Notes under the pieces: generated by a model
What the model was told of the DNA's origin: nothing
Database searches by the model: none
The model's input: the letters and a program-made list of their open reading frames with translations, nothing else
Made by a program: the position numbers and the translations under genes
NCBI GenBank assembly: GCA_029856635.1
Contig: JAHKLH010000027.1
Coordinates: 1-12,502, forward strand
Length of the DNA: 12,502 nt
Origin: Candidatus Njordarchaeota archaeon
GTDB taxonomy: Archaea > Asgardarchaeota > Njordarchaeia > Njordarchaeales > JAHKLH01
Direction: 5' to 3'
In this document: in pieces, positions 6,848 to 12,502 of the stretch
Layout: the number at the start of each line of letters is the position of its first letter
Numbering within the stretch: the stretch's first letter is position 1

Positions 6848-9800
6848 AGATTCTTCTCACATTTGTCCTAGTTCTTGTCCTTCTTAGAACAGATCTTCGG
6901 TGCATAAGTAGCACTATTGCTATTATCGATACGGCTGTCGCTAACGATATTATTAATATTGTTGAATCTACTCCAACTGGTACTTGCGGTGCTTGTGTTT
7001 GATTTGAAGTTTCGTGTTCTTCTTGTTCTATGGTGATTGTTACAATTAGTATTAATGATGCTTCTCTTCTGCTTGCATCAATTGTATGTATTTTTATTGT
7101 GTGGGATCCTGAAGTTAATGTTAACACACATTCGAAGTATCCTGGTGTTCCATTGTACTTCAAGCTTTCAATTATTCCCTCGTTAATTACTGTTGCACTA
7201 ATTGATGTTATGTCACTATCATTTGCTGGTCTAACTTCTTCGTACCAGATATAAACAATAATTTTCACTGCAGTTGAGTTTATGTCGCTATTGTTTTCTG
7301 GGGTAATTAATTTCATTTTAAGCTCAGTATCTCTAACATTAACGAAGTACATTTTCTCAGTTCTAGTGTTGGAATAATCAATCACAATTATTCTTATTCT
7401 CCATTTTCCTGGACTGTCATGAACGCTCAGAAATCTACTTGCCTCAATCAATTTTGCAGTATTATTTATGTTTTCAATCGTAATATTCGCATCAACTATT
7501 TCACCATAGGCGTTCATCAGCTTGACACTTATATTTTGTATTCCATCTGGATCATTTATAATCATCTTTGCATATAATTCCTTTCCTAATTTAGTGTCAT
7601 TTAGTTTAATTGCATGGAAGATTGTTTGACTTACCTCTAATGTCATTATTACGGTTGCATTCTCGTAATTCTCAGAAAACACGAGTAATTTAATCGTGTA
7701 ATTTCCATTCTCTAATCCAATATTTAGCGTAATATCCTCGTTGATAATTCCAGAAGAAAATTCTCCCTCTTTTATTTTAATCCATTCCTCAAGATGAATG
7801 AATACTTCGTAAGCTCCGCTAACTATAATCTCCCCTTCATCATCAGTAATCTTAGCGGTTAGATGAAATGTATTATCCTTCTCCACATCACTAACGCTGG
7901 CATGTACTTTCATGATTTCCCTTGTTACGTTAACGTAGATTATCTTCTCTGTCTCATGAAATGCTTCAGTCTCTACTATTCTAATAAGCAACTTAAAGAC
8001 TTTAACCTGATTAAATACTAAGTAAACTGTTGTATTTCCAGATGAATTTGAGTATCCGCATGCTAATAATTTTACTGGATAATGGGTGTATAACCAGATC
8101 TCATAGTATAGTGATATTAACGAATCATTTAACTCATCAATTACCTGGAATTCTATTGAAGTATTGTCACCGTATCTCGTCGTGATATTCCATGCTATAA
8201 TCTTAACAGCACGCTTATTTACTTTGAAATAGTGTTCTTTTACAGCCTCATTCCCAGCACGATCATAAGCATACATTATAATCCTAACATATGTTGCATA
8301 ATTAAATCGCAAAGTAATCCAGTAAAGAGTTGCATTATTCCACTCCTCTGGTTCTCCAATGTATGTTCCATAGGTCACATTCTTTGGATTACTGCCATAA
8401 TTCAATTCGAATGCTCCAATGTAGTCCCAGGTAGCATTATCATCGCTAACATAGAGCTCCATTAGAATTACATCAAATCCGCTTCCATTAACGTTTTCGA
8501 GAATCATGGCAGTGATGTTTATTTCTTCATAAGCATAAGTATTTTGAGAATTCTTAATCCACCAAATTATTGGTGCATAAGGATCTACTACAACGTAGGA
8601 ATAATACTTGCTAACAAAAACATTTCCAGCATGGTCAATAAGATAAATCCTGAATGTAACATTAGTATTCCATTTGAATACTGGCAAAGTCGTATTCCAG
8701 TGTGTTCCATTATAAGTCATATTTATGACGTTCCAAGTTAAGCCACCGTCCACAGTATAATTGAGGTAAGCATATTCAACATGCGTTTCATTATCATCCG
8801 CTTCTATTAATACTATTCCATGGTCGGTTCCATCAATCTCATTCTCATTGTACTCTGATTTGATTTTTACATTAGTAATGTATGGTGGATTCCACTCCCA
8901 TACTAGAATCCTAAATACCTTCTCCACACTAACTCCATCACCATCGTATTTCACAATTAGCGTGTAGTTACCTATTTCCCAAACTTTTAATGTTCCATGA
9001 GTTCCATTTAGTGTTACATTAACGAAACCATTGATTACATCAACAATGCCCCATCTATTGGTTTCATTAATGGAGATGTTTAATGATCCACTTAGTGGTC
9101 TTCCTAGAATATCAGTAATGTTAAATGCTACCCATGGATTAGTAATCCAAGTTTCATTATTCAGCACATTAACAATCGTTCTTGGCTTATATCTGAACCA
9201 ATAATCAACTGAAAGCTTTTCGTGATTTGCTATTCTGTAAACGCTTAGGTAATAAATTCCTGGCATAAGGTATGTCTCATTTAATACAATTGTCACATTA
9301 AACCAATCCGTATTTATGCCATAGAAATGATAATGTAGCAGTTCGCAGAAGTGTGCATAATCGTAATATTCGATACTAAGCAAGGGAGTCATACTGTACA
9401 CATACAATGAATAATCTGGCAATACAGTGATGTTAACTATAATACAATCATTTAAATAGAGATAAAATCTCCTAACCCAACTTCTATTATTTGTACCCCC
9501 AGTAAGAAGTAAAGCAACCTTTAAATACGTATGTCCTTCAATATCTCCAAGCCAAATGTGTCCTTGCCATATATCCTCTTCTAATTCTGTGCCATTAGCA
9601 TATATTATAATTCCAGTGCTTCTATTCTCTACACATAAGTAATATCTGTAAACAGCACTATTTCCCGCGTAATCAATAACGATAAACTCCACTAGAACAA
9701 ATGTATCACTATATATATTCTTGTAGGAATCCCATTGCCAGTAGAAGCGAGAAGGAATGTCGCTCCAAGACTCCAAGCTCTTATTTAAAAGAACATCATA

Positions 9801-12502
9801 CGTTCTAATTGTAACCATTTTAACTCCAAAATTATCTGAAACATCAACAGTAATGTTCCATCTTCCACCAATAACACTAAAGTTGGCAAACTCGCCATAA
9901 CATCCACTACTTAGTGGTTCAAGGTTAATATTATTGAGCGATGGTGGGGTACGGTCTATGCATACATAATCAATTCCCGAGGTATAGGCACTGTTACTTT
10001 GTCCAGTCATATCTTCCGCGTAAATCCTCAAAACATATTTCTTTTCATCAATTAATGTTGCATTGTATATGATTGTAGCATTTAACCAATAATTATCACC
10101 AGTGTAATGAATTTCCACTAATGAATTATCCCATTCGTATGTGGTATATTGCCATTTTCCATCGTATGTGAAGTTTATGAGAAGACTCTCATTTGCATAA
10201 ATTAAAACTGTTTCTAAGTTTCCAGCATCATCCTTAACTGAGACTATTAGTGTTAGATTTTGATAGTTAAAGTACATTACTGCATCATTTACTACTCCGC
10301 CGGAAACGTTAAAAGCATAAAATGTTGGTATTGCTGTGTCTTTGATTATATATCCAGATATTGTTACTTCATTGTCTCCAGAAATTAACCTTATTTTTAT
10401 CGATATCTCATAGCCGTCTCTGTAACTACGTATGTTCCATGTAAATGAGAGAGGATTCGTTCCATTTACTGGCGCAGATTTTTCATCTTTGAATACTATT
10501 ACATCAACATTTAGTGCATTTATTATTAGCTTTACAGAATCATTTAATGCATACAATTCATGATCTGCACCAGAAGCAATTCCTGTGACTGTTAATATTA
10601 CTGGAAGTTTCGTGTATTTTCTTCTCCCAAAACCGTCAATGTCAGCAATCGTTACATTGAGTCCTTTACCACTTAAGAACTCCTCTGGATAAACATAAAA
10701 TTCAATGTATATGGTTGTTGAATTAACCCATGAATAATACATGCTGGCATTAGAACTTATGCATAAGCTTGAACTATCTAAGTGTTCATCATAAAATGTA
10801 ATATAGGCAATAATTGGATAGTTAGTTATGTCAATTATTCCGCGAATCTCTGGATAAGTTCTGTCTGTGGTAATTGTTAATACTTTAAACGAGCTTAATC
10901 CAGCATCATCATTGATAATAACATACACTTTATGAAAGCCATCAAGCAGATCCATTACTGGAATCTTAAATGTGGCAATATTTCCATTAGTTGTTACTGG
11001 AATTGAAACATTTACTGATCCATTAGTTACAAATACACTAATGCTTTTTACTCCACTACCCCATTCTTCAAACTGTATTTCTGCAATTGTATCCATACCG
11101 AGCACAGCATTATTTAAATCAGTACCATTGCACGCAATTCCTAGAATTCTGGGAGCGTATGGAATTACTTTCATAAATCTCGTGTAGACAGCCTTTACTC
11201 TAGAATTATCTTCGACGATAATCGTGACATTATACACTTTATTCTCGTCGCATTCCTTGGTATCCAATAGGAAAACATTCGACGCTGTACTTGGTAATTC
11301 GGTTCCATTACAATAAGCCTTAATGCCTAATATTCCATCAAAGTCTGAAGCCATGACACTAATATTCACATCATTGTACTTGCTTTTCACCTGATTCCAA
11401 GGTATGAATATGCCGCTTTGATTAACAATTGCACCTTGATATGTTTCTGATATTTGTGGAACGTCCTCAAGCATCCATGCAGAAACTTCTCCAGCATCTG
11501 CTAATATTAGAGCATAAGTTACATTATCATCTGTTCCACCATTTTCAAGAATTCTTCCACGCACATTATTATCGCAATCAATGAATAGTATTGATGTTAT
11601 TTCTTTTGCAGCCTCTCCTGAATCAGTTTGAATTGTTAAGACTAGGTCATAAAATCCTCCTCTAATTGGTTTCTTCAAAATCATGTTGCTTAACTCCAAT
11701 TCTATATTAATTGTAGAATCTGTTTGAATGCTGTATTCCTTAATTAGTGTTGCATACTCCGCATGATCCTTTTCCAGCTTGAACTCTAACTTTAAATGTG
11801 TTGTTTTGCTTGTCTTTTTCTGAAGTCTTATTTGCGCTAATATGTTTGTGGCTAATGTCAATATTCTGCCATCTAGACTAACTTCAATAATTTTAATCTC
11901 TTGATCCTCATAAACATCATTTAATACAATCTCTTCATTGTCTCCTGAAATTATAACTAATTCTTGGGAGCATGATGTTGTTGATCCTAAGTTCCATGTT
12001 GCAACTGTCTTCTTCGGGTATACTGTAATGTGCGGGTTTGAGATAACAATGTCTTCTACTTTAAACTTCTTTACTAGGTTTATTCTGAAAAGAAGCTTTC
12101 CATTGTCTGCAAATGCGTATAATTCATACTCTCCAGCATCAAAACTTCTAGTCATTTGCGTTGTATTCGTCCATTTCCAATTTGAGCCATCAAAGAGGAC
12201 AAACCCGGAGTTTGCTGAAGTGTTTGGAGTGATGCTGAACGTAAAACTATCGGATGCAAGAAAGTAATATGCATTCGCGGGGGCTTCAATACCGCTTGCA
12301 GTTACTACCTTCCCGCAATAATCAGAAATAATTCTCTTATAATCAACACCATCTATTAGTATCGTAGCCTTTCGGCTCCTAAAGAAATCATCTAAATCAC
12401 TGATATTTAGAATTAAATCGTTATTGTTGTAATAATATGGCAATGAATAATCTCCAGCATTAATTGATGTTATTGTAATCTCGTTATCGGCATCAATGAT
12501 TA
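6846..12502 (-). CDS. Giant Ig-like repeat surface protein with C-terminal anchor, 5' end beyond window
   Basis: The frame stays open to the window edge, so the true start and the signal peptide are missing; the TTG at 12443 is only an internal codon. 1884 residues are visible. Numbered from that TTG, residues 1-430 are beta-rich and Asn-rich without clear family marks. From about 430 to 1805 there are roughly ten or more Ig-like modules of 90-130 residues, often ending in D-x-AGN motifs (DDAGN 738, DYAGN 924, DHAGN 1270, DRAGN 1394) and beginning after DRTPP, DRTYP or DPYAP hinges. A Glu/Thr/Gln-rich linker (1806-1822) leads to a membrane helix (about 1827-1847) and an 18-residue tail with eight arginines. 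Dozens of N-x-S/T sites suggest heavy glycosylation. It is likely a long surface stalk, adhesin or S-layer-like protein. It lies first in the visible block, 80 bases upstream of the small gene. No enzymatic domain is seen in the visible part. Confidence 0.75.
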   Translation of the reverse strand, partial: IIDADNEITITSINAGDYSLPYYYNNNDLILNISDLDDFFRSRKATILIDGVDYKRIISDYCGKVVTASGIEAPANAYYFLASDSFTFSITPNTSANSGFVLFDGSNWKWTNTTQMTRSFDAGEYELYAFADNGKLLFRINLVKKFKVEDIVISNPHITVYPKKTVATWNLGSTTSCSQELVIISGDNEEIVLNDVYEDQEIKIIEVSLDGRILTLATNILAQIRLQKKTSKTTHLKLEFKLEKDHAEYATLIKEYSIQTDSTINIELELSNMILKKPIRGGFYDLVLTIQTDSGEAAKEITSILFIDCDNNVRGRILENGGTDDNVTYALILADAGEVSAWMLEDVPQISETYQGAIVNQSGIFIPWNQVKSKYNDVNISVMASDFDGILGIKAYCNGTELPSTASNVFLLDTKECDENKVYNVTIIVEDNSRVKAVYTRFMKVIPYAPRILGIACNGTDLNNAVLGMDTIAEIQFEEWGSGVKSISVFVTNGSVNVSIPVTTNGNIATFKIPVMDLLDGFHKVYVIINDDAGLSSFKVLTITTDRTYPEIRGIIDITNYPIIAYITFYDEHLDSSSLCISSNASMYYSWVNSTTIYIEFYVYPEEFLSGKGLNVTIADIDGFGRRKYTKLPVILTVTGIASGADHELYALNDSVKLIINALNVDVIVFKDEKSAPVNGTNPLSFTWNIRSYRDGYEISIKIRLISGDNEVTISGYIIKDTAIPTFYAFNVSGGVVNDAVMYFNYQNLTLIVSVKDDAGNLETVLIYANESLLINFTYDGKWQYTTYEWDNSLVEIHYTGDNYWLNATIIYNATLIDEKKYVLRIYAEDMTGQSNSAYTSGIDYVCIDRTPPSLNNINLEPLSSGCYGEFANFSVIGGRWNITVDVSDNFGVKMVTIRTYDVLLNKSLESWSDIPSRFYWQWDSYKNIYSDTFVLVEFIVIDYAGNSAVYRYYLCVENRSTGIIIYANGTELEEDIWQGHIWLGDIEGHTYLKVALLLTGGTNNRSWVRRFYLYLNDCIIVNITVLPDYSLYVYSMTPLLSIEYYDYAHFCELLHYHFYGINTDWFNVTIVLNETYLMPGIYYLSVYRIANHEKLSVDYWFRYKPRTIVNVLNNETWITNPWVAFNITDILGRPLSGSLNISINETNRWGIVDVINGFVNVTLNGTHGTLKVWEIGNYTLIVKYDGDGVSVEKVFRILVWEWNPPYITNVKIKSEYNENEIDGTDHGIVLIEADDNETHVEYAYLNYTVDGGLTWNVINMTYNGTHWNTTLPVFKWNTNVTFRIYLIDHAGNVFVSKYYSYVVVDPYAPIIWWIKNSQNTYAYEEINITAMILENVNGSGFDVILMELYVSDDNATWDYIGAFELNYGSNPKNVTYGTYIGEPEEWNNATLYWITLRFNYATYVRIIMYAYDRAGNEAVKEHYFKVNKRAVKIIAWNITTRYGDNTSIEFQVIDELNDSLISLYYEIWLYTHYPVKLLACGYSNSSGNTTVYLVFNQVKVFKLLIRIVETEAFHETEKIIYVNVTREIMKVHASVSDVEKDNTFHLTAKITDDEGEIIVSGAYEVFIHLEEWIKIKEGEFSSGIINEDITLNIGLENGNYTIKLLVFSENYENATVIMTLEVSQTIFHAIKLNDTKLGKELYAKMIINDPDGIQNISVKLMNAYGEIVDANITIENINNTAKLIEASRFLSVHDSPGKWRIRIIVIDYSNTRTEKMYFVNVRDTELKMKLITPENNSDINSTAVKIIVYIWYEEVRPANDSDITSISATVINEGIIESLKYNGTPGYFECVLTLTSGSHTIKIHTIDASRREASLILIVTITIEQEEHETSNQTQAPQVPVGVDSTILIISLATAVSIIAIVLLMHRRSVLRRTRTRTNVRRI

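Noticed and set aside
11938..12267. 109-codon plus-strand open frame, plus similar frames at 7030, 8232, 8544 and 10972
   Set aside because: All lie opposite the continuous Ig-like frame of the giant gene and show no recognisable protein features.
12441..12443. TTG as the start of the giant surface protein
   Set aside because: The frame remains open for 19 more codons to the window edge and no signal peptide follows the TTG, so the gene begins outside.

Overview
The window looks like an AT-rich archaeal chromosome segment. The evidence is the GGTGA-type Shine-Dalgarno (SD) sequences at fixed short spacing, chains of ATGA stop/start overlaps, an archaeal-looking IS607-type recombinase, and very large N-x-S/T-rich surface proteins with Ig-like folds. 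The lineage cannot be named from sequence alone; a thermophilic Thermoproteota- or Korarchaeota-like source would fit but is a guess.

Left part (1-1274, plus strand). The window opens inside the 3' two-thirds of an IS607-family serine recombinase gene (tnpA). No tnpB follows. Instead there is a 120-base AT-rich gap holding two back-to-back tandem duplications (11 bp and 21 bp units). A 267-residue gene follows whose four cysteines copy the iron-sulfur spacing of Cas4/RecB-like nucleases, but whose catalytic E-x-K appears to be missing.

Right part (1276-12502, minus strand). One operon-like block runs right to left. Its first visible gene is a giant Ig-like surface protein, open to the window edge, with 1884 residues visible and a C-terminal membrane anchor. 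After an 80-base gap come four genes: a small cytosolic protein of unknown family (125 aa), a membrane-anchored zinc phospholipase C / S1-P1-like protein (273 aa), a toroid + Ig + polytopic membrane protein (734 aa), and a second Ig-like anchored surface protein (698 aa). These four are joined by three ATGA overlaps, each preceded by a good SD sequence inside the upstream gene. The last gene ends one base from the end of the convergent Cas4-like gene.

How the genes may work together (inference). Four of the five products are predicted to sit outside the cell and be tethered in the membrane, and the fifth is cytosolic. The co-translated arrangement suggests a single cell-surface apparatus: long Ig-like stalks, a possible hydrolase domain, and a multi-pass membrane component carrying an extracellular alpha/alpha toroid. 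The 80-base gap between the giant gene and the four-gene unit holds a hairpin-plus-T-tract and a 9-bp perfect inverted repeat whose 3' arm contains the SD of the small gene. This is a plausible expression checkpoint between the abundant stalk and the rest.

No tRNA, rRNA or CRISPR array was seen, and there is no gene-free stretch above 300 bases.
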